Below, piece after piece: positions 8,876 to 17,230 of a stretch of DNA of 64,000 nt (position 1 is the stretch's first letter; each line of letters begins with the position of its first letter). A program made the position numbers and the translations under genes. The DNA lies in assembly GCF_017308975.1 (NCBI RefSeq), contig NZ_JADWPD010000032.1, forward strand, positions 62,001-126,000, read 5' to 3'. Below the pieces are notes generated by a model. The model had not been told where the DNA came from and made no database searches. It worked only from the letters and a program-made list of their open reading frames with translations. Origin of the DNA: Amycolatopsis sp. MtRt-6. GTDB taxonomy: Bacteria > Actinomycetota > Actinomycetes > Mycobacteriales > Pseudonocardiaceae.

Positions 8876-10587
8876 ACGACCGCCCGGCACTGCTCATCCT
8901 CGGCCACGGCAGCCGCGACATCGATGGCGTCGAGGAATTCCGCGAGCTGGTCAAGCTCGTGCGCGCCGGCGCACCTGAGCTGACCGTCGGCGCCGGCTTC
9001 ATCGAACTCGCCGAGCCGTCCGTCGACGACGCGGTCGACCAGCTGGTCGCCGACGGTGCCACCGACATCGTCCTGGTCCCGATGGTGCTGCTGGCCGCCG
9101 GACACCTGAAGAACGACGGCCCGGCCGCGCTGGCCCGAGCCAGGATCCGCCACCCGGGAGTGCGGCTGCGGCTCGCCAGGGACCCTGGTGTGCACCCGGC
9201 GATGCTGGCCGTGGCCGAGGAGCGGATCCGCGCGGCGGCCGACGACGTCGACCCGGCCGGGCTCGGTGTCGCGCTCATCGGCCGCGGCTCCTCCGATCCG
9301 GATGCGTGTGCCGACCTGTGGAAGATCGGCAGGCTGCTGTCCGACAACCGCGGCCTCGGCTCCATCGAACCGGGTTTCGTCGGGGTGGCCACCCCCCGGG
9401 TCCCCGAGGCCATGGAGCGGTGCCGGCTGCTCGGCGCCACCACGGTCGTGGTAAGCCCGCTGTTCCTCTTCTCCGGCCTGCTGCTGCACCGGATCCGGCA
9501 GCAGGCCGGAGACTGGGCCGGAAACCACCCCGAGGTCGACGTCCGGCTGGCCGCCCACCTCGGTCCCGACCCGAGGTGGGTGCCGGTCCTGCTCGAGCGC
9601 TATCGGGAAGCGACCGGCGGCGACGTGCGGATGAACTGCGACCTCTGCGTGTACCGGGTCCAGCTGCCCGGTTACGAAGCCAAAGTCGGGCAACCGATCT
9701 CGCTCACGCCGCACGGGGACGGCCCGGCACGGGGCTCCCGCCGGGTCCGGCGAGCGATCCGGGTGCCCACGCCGGCTCCCTCGGCGGCGCTGAAGGAACC
9801 GGCTCCGGTACGGCGTGGCCGGTTCATCGGGCAGACGGCGGAGCGGGAGGACGCGCCCGCCGTCGAGGTGCGAGACCTGACGTTCTCCTACCCGGACGGC
9901 CGGCAAGCGCTTTCCGGTGTCGGCCTGACCGTCCACCGCCGCGAGCGGGTGGCACTGCTCGGCCCCAACGGTGCGGGGAAGACGTCACTGGTGCTGCAGC
10001 TCAACGGCGTGCTGCGGCCGGACAACGGCACGATCCACGTCGGCGGCCTGGAGCTGACCCCGAAAACGGTGCAGGAGATCCGCCGCCGGGTCGGGCTGGT
10101 CTTCCAGGACCCGGACGACCAGCTGTTCACCCCCACGATCGGCCGTGATGTCGCCTACGGGCCGGCGCATCTCGGGCTGACCGGCGCGGCGCTGGCCGAG
10201 CGCGTCACCGAAGCGCTTTCCTACGTAGGGCTGGCGGACGCCGCGGATCGGCCGCCGAACCGGCTTTCGGTCGGAGAACGGCGGCGAGCCGCGGTGGCGA
10301 CCGTGCTGGCCATGCACCCGGAAGTGCTCGTCCTCGACGAGCCCACGTCCAACCTCGATCCGGCCGGCCGCCGGGAATTCGTGGATCTGGTCAAGCAGCT
10401 CGGCATGACGACCCTCGTGGTCACGCACGACCTTCCGTTCGCCCTCGAGCTGTGCCCGCGCTCGATCGTGTTGAACCACGGGCAGATCGTCGGCGACGGC
10501 CCGACCCGCGAACTGCTCGCCGACCGCGGTTTCATGAGCGCCAACCGGCTCGAGCTGCCCGCCGGGTTCAACCCGCTCGGCGGGTGA
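8872..10587 (+). CDS. CbiX-CbiO fusion: sirohydrochlorin cobaltochelatase joined to cobalt ECF ATPase
   Basis: A 571-residue protein with two complete domains. Residues 1-285 are a long CbiX-type chelatase with LILGHGSRD (His12), the AAGHLKND segment (His79 by my count), a second half-domain with GRGSSDPDA, and the CxxC of CDLCVYR (Cys256, Cys259). Residues 328-571 are a CbiO ATPase: Walker A GPNGAGKTS (364-372), Q-loop VFQDPDDQLF, signature LSVGE instead of LSGGQ (465-469), Walker B VLVLDEPTSNLDP and switch VVTHDL. A roughly 40-residue Pro/Arg-rich linker joins them. It closes the cbiMQ operon, so Co2+ import and insertion are physically linked. GTG at 8872 overlaps the cbiQ stop. Family assignments are firm; the functional coupling is inferred. 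Confidence 0.92.
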   Translation: MNDRPALLILGHGSRDIDGVEEFRELVKLVRAGAPELTVGAGFIELAEPSVDDAVDQLVADGATDIVLVPMVLLAAGHLKNDGPAALARARIRHPGVRLRLARDPGVHPAMLAVAEERIRAAADDVDPAGLGVALIGRGSSDPDACADLWKIGRLLSDNRGLGSIEPGFVGVATPRVPEAMERCRLLGATTVVVSPLFLFSGLLLHRIRQQAGDWAGNHPEVDVRLAAHLGPDPRWVPVLLERYREATGGDVRMNCDLCVYRVQLPGYEAKVGQPISLTPHGDGPARGSRRVRRAIRVPTPAPSAALKEPAPVRRGRFIGQTAEREDAPAVEVRDLTFSYPDGRQALSGVGLTVHRRERVALLGPNGAGKTSLVLQLNGVLRPDNGTIHVGGLELTPKTVQEIRRRVGLVFQDPDDQLFTPTIGRDVAYGPAHLGLTGAALAERVTEALSYVGLADAADRPPNRLSVGERRRAAVATVLAMHPEVLVLDEPTSNLDPAGRREFVDLVKQLGMTTLVVTHDLPFALELCPRSIVLNHGQIVGDGPTRELLADRGFMSANRLELPAGFNPLGG

Positions 10588-10610
10588 AGCGCTCAGGTCA
10601 CGAGCGCTTC
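10586..10610. terminator. Bidirectional hairpin between convergent cbiX-cbiO and cobQ
   Basis: GAAGCGCTC and GAGCGCTTC form a perfect 9-bp stem around a 7-nt loop. The stem covers the TGA of cbiX-cbiO and the stop of cobQ, which are only 5 bp apart. There is no T-tract, but actinobacterial terminators often lack one. It could serve both strands. Confidence 0.6.
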
Positions 10611-12692
10611 GATCGCGGCCATGTCCAGATGCTCCCGAAGCGCGGCCACCACCACGTCCACGCTGCGTTCCAGCTCGACGCGGTAGTCCGTGGCCACGCC
10701 GAACAGCGCCTGCACCACCCCGGGGTTCTCGAACAGGCCGTGCACGTAAACGGCGAGGATGTTGCCCGCGGCGAAGCCACGGCCGTCCGGCAGCACCTCG
10801 GCGACCGGCCCGGTGCGTTCGGTGCGCCCGTGCCGGATCTCGTACCCGGTCACCGGCAGCCCGGCCACCTCGGCCCAGTCGCCCGCGGGCACGGTGTCGG
10901 CGAACCGGGTTCCGGTCCGGACCTGCACCTTCTCCGGCCGCAGCGTGGTGCGCAACGGCAGCAGATCCAGGCCGGCCGCGGCGCCCTCGATGCCGAACGG
11001 ATCGACGACGTCCTGCCCCAGCATCTGGAGCCCGCCGCAGATACCCAGTATCGGGCGGCCGTCGGCAGCGGCATCGACGATCGCCCGGTCGACACCTCGA
11101 TCGCGCATCCAGCCGAGGTCGGCCGGGACGTCACGGGACCCGGGCAGCACGACCAGGTCGGCGGTCCGCACGGCGGCAGCGTCGCGGGCCCAGACCAGCC
11201 GGACCCCGGGAAGGTCCTGCAGCACCGTGAATTCGTCGAAGTTGGAGATCTGCGGGTAGCGCACGACCGCAATCGTCCGGCCGGCGCCTCGGGCGGTGCC
11301 TGCGCCGCTGTGCAAGTCCTCGTCCGGCAACCGGTGATCCAGTTCCGGCAGCATGCCCAGCGAGGGCACCCCGGTCAGCCGCACCAGGTGGTCGATGCCC
11401 GGCTGCATCAGGGCGGGATTGCCGTTGCGGTAGAACAGGTTGAAGATCCAGCCGCCGAGCAGCTCGCGCTCGGCGGGCGGCAGCATCAGCCAGCTGCCGT
11501 AGCAGTGTGAAGTCGCTCCGCCCCGGCCGGCGTCGGTGACCAGAACGGTCGGCGCCGCGGCGTACCGGGCGATCCGCATGTTCACGATGTCGTTGTGGTA
11601 GAGGTACATGTCGGCCGGGCTTCCCGCGCCCTCGACGATGACGAGGTCGTACTCGGCGCGCAGGTCGGTCAGCGCATCGCGGACCAGTGGCCACAACAGC
11701 GGCTTGCGGATACGCCACGGCAGCGCGGTCAGCTCCGGCGCCGGTTTCCCGTTCACGATGACAGCGCTTCCCTGCGCCTGCGGTTTCAGCAGCACCGGAT
11801 TCATGCGGACGTCCGGCCGGGCGTCCGCCGCCAGCGCCTGGACGTACTGGGCCACGCCGATCTCACCGCCGTCGACCACCCGGGCGTTGTTCGACATGTT
11901 CTGGCCCTTGAAGGGCGCGACCCGCAAGCCCCGGTCGGCGAAGTGCCTCGCCAGTGCCGCGACCAGGAAGCTCTTGCCCGCCGAGCTGTGCGTCCCGGCG
12001 ACCATCAGCACCCGGCCTGGACGAGACCCCCGCAGTTTCGGGCGGCCGCCACCGGCCGGCACCGCCGCCGGACCTCCGGGCACTTCCGCGACGAGGTGCG
12101 GAGCCGCGTTCGCCGTCAGCAGCAGCGCGTCGACGTCCACGCTCCGGCCAGCCTCGTCCCAGGCGTCGGCATCCATCGAAGCCCGTTCGGCGGGAACCTC
12201 GTTGAGGCGCCCCAGATACTTCAGGCCCCGATCGGCCAGCCACGTGGCCAGCTCGCCCGGGTCCTCCGCGGCGCCGGCGCCCGGCCCCACCAGCACGCCC
12301 GCCCAGTCGACGTCCGCCGCCAAGGCCGCCTCGACCTGGCTGCGGGCCTGTCCCTCGGCGACCGCCAGGATCAGCGGAGTCGACGTTCTCGCTGCTGCAC
12401 GGGGCAGTTCACCGGACAGACGGCCGAGGAGCACCGTCACGTCTCCCCCGAGGCCGACGGTGTTGGCGGCCACCGGCCGCCAGGACGTCGTGGCGAGACC
12501 GGTCAGCGACCCGGTCGCCTCCGGCGGCATCGGATCCGCTCCGGCCGGGGTGGGCACGTCCCGATCGGCGTACACGTCGACGGGGATGTGCCAGGCACGC
12601 AGGAATCCGGTGAGCAGCCCGGCCAGTTCCACGCCGGCCCCGGTCAGGTCGGCGATCGCGAGCCGCGGGGCGCGCAGCACGGCCGGAGTCAC
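10593..12692 (-). CDS. cobQ: Cobyric acid synthase CobQ with unusual 225-residue N-terminal extension
   Basis: Glutamine-dependent amidase adding four amides (b, d, e, g) to adenosylcobyrinate diamide. The CobQ core lies at residues 227-699: P-loop-like GTHSSAGKS (233-241), PFKGQNMSNNARVV, VIVEGAGSPADMYL, then a GATase domain with nucleophile Cys552 in GICGGLQ and YVHGLFENP. Typical CobQ is about 480-510 residues; this is 699. Residues 1-225 contain LIPLA-type alternating strands and helices (TPLILAVAEG, WAGVLVGPGAG, LKYLGRLNEVPAER) recalling the second half of a degenerate CobQ/dethiobiotin-synthetase fold, but I do not recognise a family. GTG at 12692 overlaps the upstream stop (GTGA). Confidence 0.9.
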   Translation of the reverse strand: MTPAVLRAPRLAIADLTGAGVELAGLLTGFLRAWHIPVDVYADRDVPTPAGADPMPPEATGSLTGLATTSWRPVAANTVGLGGDVTVLLGRLSGELPRAAARTSTPLILAVAEGQARSQVEAALAADVDWAGVLVGPGAGAAEDPGELATWLADRGLKYLGRLNEVPAERASMDADAWDEAGRSVDVDALLLTANAAPHLVAEVPGGPAAVPAGGGRPKLRGSRPGRVLMVAGTHSSAGKSFLVAALARHFADRGLRVAPFKGQNMSNNARVVDGGEIGVAQYVQALAADARPDVRMNPVLLKPQAQGSAVIVNGKPAPELTALPWRIRKPLLWPLVRDALTDLRAEYDLVIVEGAGSPADMYLYHNDIVNMRIARYAAAPTVLVTDAGRGGATSHCYGSWLMLPPAERELLGGWIFNLFYRNGNPALMQPGIDHLVRLTGVPSLGMLPELDHRLPDEDLHSGAGTARGAGRTIAVVRYPQISNFDEFTVLQDLPGVRLVWARDAAAVRTADLVVLPGSRDVPADLGWMRDRGVDRAIVDAAADGRPILGICGGLQMLGQDVVDPFGIEGAAAGLDLLPLRTTLRPEKVQVRTGTRFADTVPAGDWAEVAGLPVTGYEIRHGRTERTGPVAEVLPDGRGFAAGNILAVYVHGLFENPGVVQALFGVATDYRVELERSVDVVVAALREHLDMAAIEALVT

Positions 12693-13903
12693 GACGCCTT
12701 CCCGAAGGCCGCGACCGCACCGATCACGATGATGGCCGGCGGGCGGATGTCGGCGGTGGCCATGTCGTCCGCCAGCTTGCCCAGGGTGGAGATCACCGTG
12801 CGCTGGCGGCTGGTGGTGCCCTCCTGGATCGCGGCGGCCGGCGTCTCCGCGTCCCGGCCGTGCCGGATCAGCTCGGCCGCGATGGCGGGCAGGTGCTTGA
12901 CGGCCATGAGCATCACGACAGTGCCGCGCAGACGGGCGACCGCCGTCCAGTCGACCAGCGAACCCGGGTCGTCCGGAGGCAGATGCCCGGAGATGACGGT
13001 GAAGTCGTGCGCCACTCCGCGATGTGTCACCGGGATCCCGGCGCTCGCGGGCACACCGATGGCGCTGGTCACCCCGGGCACGAGAACGCAGTCCACGCCC
13101 GCGGCGGCGCACGCCTGCATCTCCTCCATGCCCCGGCCGAAGACGTAGGAATCGCCGCCCTTGAGCCGGACGACGGCCCGGCCGGCTTTGCCGTGCTCGA
13201 TCAGCAGCCGGTTGATCTCCTCCTGCGCCAGGAAACGCCCTCGGGGCAGCTTGCTGGCGTCGATGACCTCCGCATCCGGCGCCAGCTCCTCGAGCAGCGC
13301 ACGCGGCGCCAGGCGGTCGGTGATCACGACGTCCGCTTCGGCGAGCAGCTGCCTGCCGCGCACGGTGATCAGATCCGGATCGCCGGGCCCGCCGCCGACC
13401 AGGGCCACTCCCCCGGTCCGGGCGCGGTGCCGGACGTCGGTGAGCTTGCCGCCACGCAGCCAGCGCAGGATCGAGTCGCGCAGGCCTGCGGCGCGGCGGG
13501 GGTCGCCGCCGCCGAGCACGCCGACGCTGGCTCCGGCGTGGCGAGCCACCGCCGGGGTGTGGGCGGTCCCGCCATCGGCTTGATCCGCGCGCACGCAGAA
13601 GATCCGCGCCGCCTCGGCGTCGCCGGCGACCTTCTGGTTGACCTTGGGGACATCCGTGACAGCCAGCACGTACCAGGCCCCGTAGAGATCACCGGCGCGG
13701 TACCCGCGCGGAATCCATTCCACCTCGCCGAGCCGCACCATTCCTTCGATGGCGCTGCTCACTTCCGGGGAAATCACGGTGATCTGCGCACCGGACTCGA
13801 TCAGGCGCGGCAACCGGCGCATGGCGATCCGCCCGCCGCCGACGACGACCACGCGCCGCCCTGCCAGCCGCAGTCCCGACAGGTAAGGCATGTCCGTCTC
13901 CAT
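12689..13903 (-). CDS. CysG-type fusion: Met8-like precorrin-2 dehydrogenase domain plus uroporphyrinogen-III methyltransferase
   Basis: About 404 residues. The N-terminal 150 residues form a Rossmann domain (LAGRRVVVVGGGRIAMRR, then VLAVTDVPKVNQKVA) like the NAD-dependent precorrin-2 oxidase part of siroheme synthase. The C-terminal 240 residues are a SUMT domain: GGVALVGGGPGDPDLITVRG, RLAPRALLEEL, LPRGRFLAQEEIN, VVRLKGGDSYVFGRG, VPGVTSAIGVPASAGIPVTHRG. It can make precorrin-2 and probably sirohydrochlorin, the CbiX substrate. The ATG at 13903 has AGGGGG about 6 bp upstream and is preferred over the longer open frame to 13939. Confidence 0.9.
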   Translation of the reverse strand: METDMPYLSGLRLAGRRVVVVGGGRIAMRRLPRLIESGAQITVISPEVSSAIEGMVRLGEVEWIPRGYRAGDLYGAWYVLAVTDVPKVNQKVAGDAEAARIFCVRADQADGGTAHTPAVARHAGASVGVLGGGDPRRAAGLRDSILRWLRGGKLTDVRHRARTGGVALVGGGPGDPDLITVRGRQLLAEADVVITDRLAPRALLEELAPDAEVIDASKLPRGRFLAQEEINRLLIEHGKAGRAVVRLKGGDSYVFGRGMEEMQACAAAGVDCVLVPGVTSAIGVPASAGIPVTHRGVAHDFTVISGHLPPDDPGSLVDWTAVARLRGTVVMLMAVKHLPAIAAELIRHGRDAETPAAAIQEGTTSRQRTVISTLGKLADDMATADIRPPAIIVIGAVAAFGKAS

Positions 13904-13978
13904 GCAGCCCCCTTGGATCCACCACCCGGACACGCACACTTCGCGTGGACAATGGGAGATCGGCTTCGGACAAGTACA

Positions 13979-14665
13979 CTAGGCGCCAAGGCCGTCGGCC
14001 GTCCAGCACGAGTTCACCTCCGGCCACCCCAGCCCGGCCCGGATCACGTGCGGGGAATCCGGGATCCGCGCAGCATCTTCGGGATGGTGCCGGAAGTGCA
14101 GCCGGAGCGCTTCGACGATCGGGGGCGTCATGGCGGCGGCGGAACTCAGCACCGACGCGCGGATCGCCGCGAAAAGGCTGTCGAATTCGGCCATACCGGT
14201 GGACCGGCCGAGGACGGAATGGTACGCCAGCAGCCCGGTCCACCCGTCCATCCAGCCGGAACCGTTGCTGTCCACCGCTCCCGCACGTGGACGGCCCGAA
14301 TTCCGTGACAGGTAGTCCACATCCGCCTGCGCCATTCCGGTGGCGAGAGTGCGAATTCCCGGTTCCCGGGGAGGGCTCGCCGCGAGGAGGGAATCCCATT
14401 CCGCCGACTGGTGGCGGATGAGCGCGCGGGCATCGGCGATCACGACGGGTTCGTGCAGCCGGTGATTTCCCGCGACCCGCAGGAGGGTCGACGTCGCCCG
14501 TTCGGCGGCTTCCGCAAGCCGGTCGCGGGCCATCCGGTTTCCGTAGCGCGCCACCAGGAACGCGAGGATGTCCACCTGCAACCGCGGCCTGCCCTGCGAA
14601 AACCGGAAGCTGCCTGCGAAGAGCCGAGCCAGCTGGGCCGTGTCGTAGAGACCGTCCTCTGCCAT
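13979..14665 (-). CDS. Hypothetical protein within the cobalamin locus
   Basis: A 228-residue soluble protein that I do not recognise. No signal peptide or membrane helix; mostly mixed charged/helical sequence with LQVDILAFLVARYGNRMARDRL near residue 30 and NGSGWMDGWTGLLAYHSVLG near residue 135. Codon use is strongly GC-third like its neighbours, so it is a real gene. ATG at 14665 has GGGGGAG directly upstream with short spacing. It lies upstream of and in the same direction as the CysG-type gene and is divergent from the cbiG-like gene across about 35 bp, so a link to B12 or its regulation is possible only by context. Confidence 0.75.
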   Translation of the reverse strand: MAEDGLYDTAQLARLFAGSFRFSQGRPRLQVDILAFLVARYGNRMARDRLAEAAERATSTLLRVAGNHRLHEPVVIADARALIRHQSAEWDSLLAASPPREPGIRTLATGMAQADVDYLSRNSGRPRAGAVDSNGSGWMDGWTGLLAYHSVLGRSTGMAEFDSLFAAIRASVLSSAAAMTPPIVEALRLHFRHHPEDAARIPDSPHVIRAGLGWPEVNSCWTADGLGA

Positions 14666-14700
14666 ACTCCCCCGAGGGCCCGAAAACGGATGGTGCGAGC

Positions 14701-15552
14701 ATGACGAGGCTACCTGATTGCGGTTGGCCGATCGAGGGAGATTTCGCCGCGCTGCTCGACGGCGATCCCGTTCGGCTCCGTTCCGCTTTGGTCTGGCCGC
14801 TGCCGCCCCTGTCCATCGGCGCCGGCCCGGAAGTGGTGGTGACCGACCGGCTCGGCGACGAGCCGGCGGTGATCCGCCCGCCCAGCCTCGTCGTCGGCAT
14901 CGGTGCCGTCCGGGACACGCCGACCGGCCGCATCCTCGCGATGATCGACGTCGCCCTGTCCGAAGCGGACCTGGCCGCCGGCAGCGTCCGCGCGCTGGCG
15001 ACAGCGGAGGTCAAGGCCGACGACACCGGCGTGGCCACGGCCGCGCGCGAGCGGAACTGGCCGCTGATCGCCTATCCCGCCAAGGTTCTGGCCCGGATCC
15101 CGGTGCCGAATCCCTCGGCCTACGTCGCCGCCGCCGTCGGCACGCCCAGTGTCGCGGAGGCGGCCGCCCTCATCGGCCGGGAAGCGCAATTGATCGTTCC
15201 GAAACGGCACGACGGAGCGGTCACCGTCGCCGTGGCCAGACATGCGCCACGAGGACGGCTGACCCTGCTCGACCGCGGCTGGTCGCCCGCGGGAGAACTG
15301 CGCCGGTCGTCGATCGTCGTGTGCGATGGCGGACACCCGCTCGCCGCTGTGCATCCGGCGACGCGGGTGGTCGCCGGCGGAGCGCCCGACGCGGTCGCGC
15401 TGGCCCGGCAAGGACATGCGGTTGCCCTCGTGTGCCACGGCGGCCACGCGGGCGACCGGCCTGCCGCCGAGGTCGCCGCCTTGCTGTCCACTTCGGACTC
15501 CCCGGCGGACCGGGAAGTCGACCTCACTGATTGCCGCCCGGCTCCCAGGTGA
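14701..15552 (+). CDS. cbiG: CbiG-like cobalt-precorrin-5A hydrolase, lacking the N-terminal CbiG domain
   Basis: A 283-residue protein matching the middle and C-terminal domains of CbiG, which opens the ring-A lactone and releases acetaldehyde in the early-cobalt route. The linker piece ALLDGDPVRLRS occurs near residue 17, and the CbiG-C/CobE core runs about 47-175 (VVGIGAVRDTPTGRI, ALATAEVKADDTG, VPNPSAYVAAAVGTPSVAEAAAL, LIVPKRHDGAVTVAVARH). The usual first domain of roughly 100 residues is absent. Residues 190-270 are an unusual tail with ALARQGHAVALVCHGGHAG, which resembles a tetrapyrrole-methylase loop and may be a degenerate CobJ-like remnant. It converges on the adenosyltransferase gene with a 29-bp overlap. 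Confidence 0.8.
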   Translation: MTRLPDCGWPIEGDFAALLDGDPVRLRSALVWPLPPLSIGAGPEVVVTDRLGDEPAVIRPPSLVVGIGAVRDTPTGRILAMIDVALSEADLAAGSVRALATAEVKADDTGVATAARERNWPLIAYPAKVLARIPVPNPSAYVAAAVGTPSVAEAAALIGREAQLIVPKRHDGAVTVAVARHAPRGRLTLLDRGWSPAGELRRSSIVVCDGGHPLAAVHPATRVVAGGAPDAVALARQGHAVALVCHGGHAGDRPAAEVAALLSTSDSPADREVDLTDCRPAPR

Positions 15553-16099
15553 CGTCGCCGGTTTCCTTGTTGGCCAGCCGCGCGAGCACGAACAAGAGAT
15601 CCGCACAGCGGTTCAGGTACTGCGCGGTCGTCTTGTTCGCTCCGGCCGCGCCGACCGACTCGATCAGCACCCACGCCCGCCGCTCGGCATCGCGGACCGT
15701 GACGCGGGCGGCGTGCAGCAGCGCCGCGGCCGGCGTTCCCCCGGGCAGGATGAAGGACCGCAACGCGGGCAGCTCCTCGTTGAGCCGGTCGATCGCGGCT
15801 TCGAGCCGTTTCACGTAGCTCTCGCTCACCCGCGACTTGCCGTCTTCACCTTCGGCGATCGGCCGGCACAGGTCCGAGCCGACGTCGAACAGGTCGTTCT
15901 GCATCCACCGGATGACCGCGGTGATCTCCTCGTCCGGAGCACCGAGGGCGAGAACGAGGCCGAGCGCGGCGTTCGCCTCGTCCACCGCCGCATACGCGTC
16001 CAGGCGAGCATCGGTTTTCGACGTCCGCGACATGTCCCCCAGCGCTGTCGTCCCGTCGTCACCCGCACGAGTGTAGATTTTGCTGAGCACGATGGACAT
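15524..16099 (-). CDS. pduO: PduO-type cob(I)alamin adenosyltransferase
   Basis: ATP:corrinoid adenosyltransferase, 191 residues, transferring the adenosyl group of ATP to Co(I). PduO/MMAB hallmarks: KIYTRAGDDGTTALGD at the N-terminus (ATP site), DEANAALG, WMQNDLFDVGSDLC, LPGGTPAAALLHAARVTVRDAERRAW and QYLNRCADLLFVLAR. The ATG at 16099 has AGGAGA 7 bp upstream; the open frame continues upstream without homology. It converges with cbiG and diverges from cobD across about 160 bp. Confidence 0.94.
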   Translation of the reverse strand: MSIVLSKIYTRAGDDGTTALGDMSRTSKTDARLDAYAAVDEANAALGLVLALGAPDEEITAVIRWMQNDLFDVGSDLCRPIAEGEDGKSRVSESYVKRLEAAIDRLNEELPALRSFILPGGTPAAALLHAARVTVRDAERRAWVLIESVGAAGANKTTAQYLNRCADLLFVLARLANKETGDVTWEPGGNQ

Positions 16100-16258
16100 G
16101 CGCCATCTCCTCCTGCACCTTCGCGGTGGTCCGTTGCCGTCCGCACAGTGTACCGGCGCGCTCGTCCGCGGAAGATCGCTCGGATCGCCGATTGACGCCG
16201 GGCGCGGCCGTCTGGTCCCATCGCGGGAGAGATCGTCAGGATCTAGGGGGCTGGGGCG

Positions 16259-17230
16259 TTGGGCAGACGGGCACGCTGGACCGGTCGTGCGCTGGGAATC
16301 GGGCTCGGTGTGGTCGCGGACCGCCTGCTGGGCGATCCGGCCCGCTTCCATCCGGTCGCCGGATTCGGGAACGCGGCCATCGCGCTGGAAAAGCGGATGT
16401 GGGCACCGCGACGCGGTCGTGGCCTCGCCTACACGATGACTCTCGTCGCCTCGGTGGCGGGCGTCGGCCTGCTCGCCGAATGGCTGGGCCGGCCACGCAG
16501 CCTGCTCACCGCCGTGGCGACCTGGACGGTGCTCGGCGGGACCAGCCTGGCGCGCGACGCGGACCTGATCGCGACCGCGCTGCGGGCCGGAGATCTGGCC
16601 GGGGCGCGCGCTTTGCTCCCCCGGCTGGTCGGGCGTGACCCTTCCGCGCTGGACGCCGGCGGAATCGCCGCCGCGGTGGTCGAATCGGTGGCGGAGAACA
16701 CGTCCGACGCGGTTGTCGGTGCGCTGTTCTGGGGCGCGGTGGGCGGTGTACCGGGATTGCTGGGCTACCGGGCGGCCAACACCCTCGACGCCATGGTCGG
16801 GCACCACACGGATCGATACGAGAAGTTCGGCACCGCGGCCGCGCGGCTCGACGACCTGGCGAATCTCGCTCCCGCCCGCCTGACCGCCCTGCTCGTCGCC
16901 GCCTGTGCGCCACTCGTGGGTGGCAGTCCCAGAACTGCTCTCGCGGCTTGGCGCCGGGACGCCGCCGCTCATCCGAGCCCGAATGCCGGTGTCTGCGAAG
17001 CGGCCTTCGCCGGTGCGTTGGGCGTCCGGCTGGGCGGGCGAACGGTTTACGCGCACCGCACCGAAGACCGGCCGGTCCTCGGTGGGGGCAGGCACCCGGA
17101 GACCGCCGACATCGCCCGCGCGGTGACGCTGGCCCGCGCCGTGTCCTCCAGCGCCGCCGTCGTCGCCGTGGCGAGCGCCGGCATCGTCGGCATGGCCCGG
17201 ACGAACCGGGTCGCACCAGGGCTGTCATGA
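16259..17230 (+). CDS. cobD: Adenosylcobinamide-phosphate synthase CobD/CbiB
   Basis: Membrane protein attaching the aminopropanol arm to the f-propionate of adenosylcobyric acid. In 323 residues the family motifs are LGVVADRLLGDPARFHPVAGFG, VAENTSDAVVGALFWGAVGG, YRAANTLDAMVGH, FGTAAARLDDLANLAPARL and SPNAGVCEAAFAGALGVRLGG, with several hydrophobic helices. The start is a TTG at 16259 with an AGGGGG element upstream. The stop overlaps the cobB ATG, beginning the plus-strand run cobD-cobB-cobI. Confidence 0.94.
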   Translation: MGRRARWTGRALGIGLGVVADRLLGDPARFHPVAGFGNAAIALEKRMWAPRRGRGLAYTMTLVASVAGVGLLAEWLGRPRSLLTAVATWTVLGGTSLARDADLIATALRAGDLAGARALLPRLVGRDPSALDAGGIAAAVVESVAENTSDAVVGALFWGAVGGVPGLLGYRAANTLDAMVGHHTDRYEKFGTAAARLDDLANLAPARLTALLVAACAPLVGGSPRTALAAWRRDAAAHPSPNAGVCEAAFAGALGVRLGGRTVYAHRTEDRPVLGGGRHPETADIARAVTLARAVSSSAAVVAVASAGIVGMARTNRVAPGLS

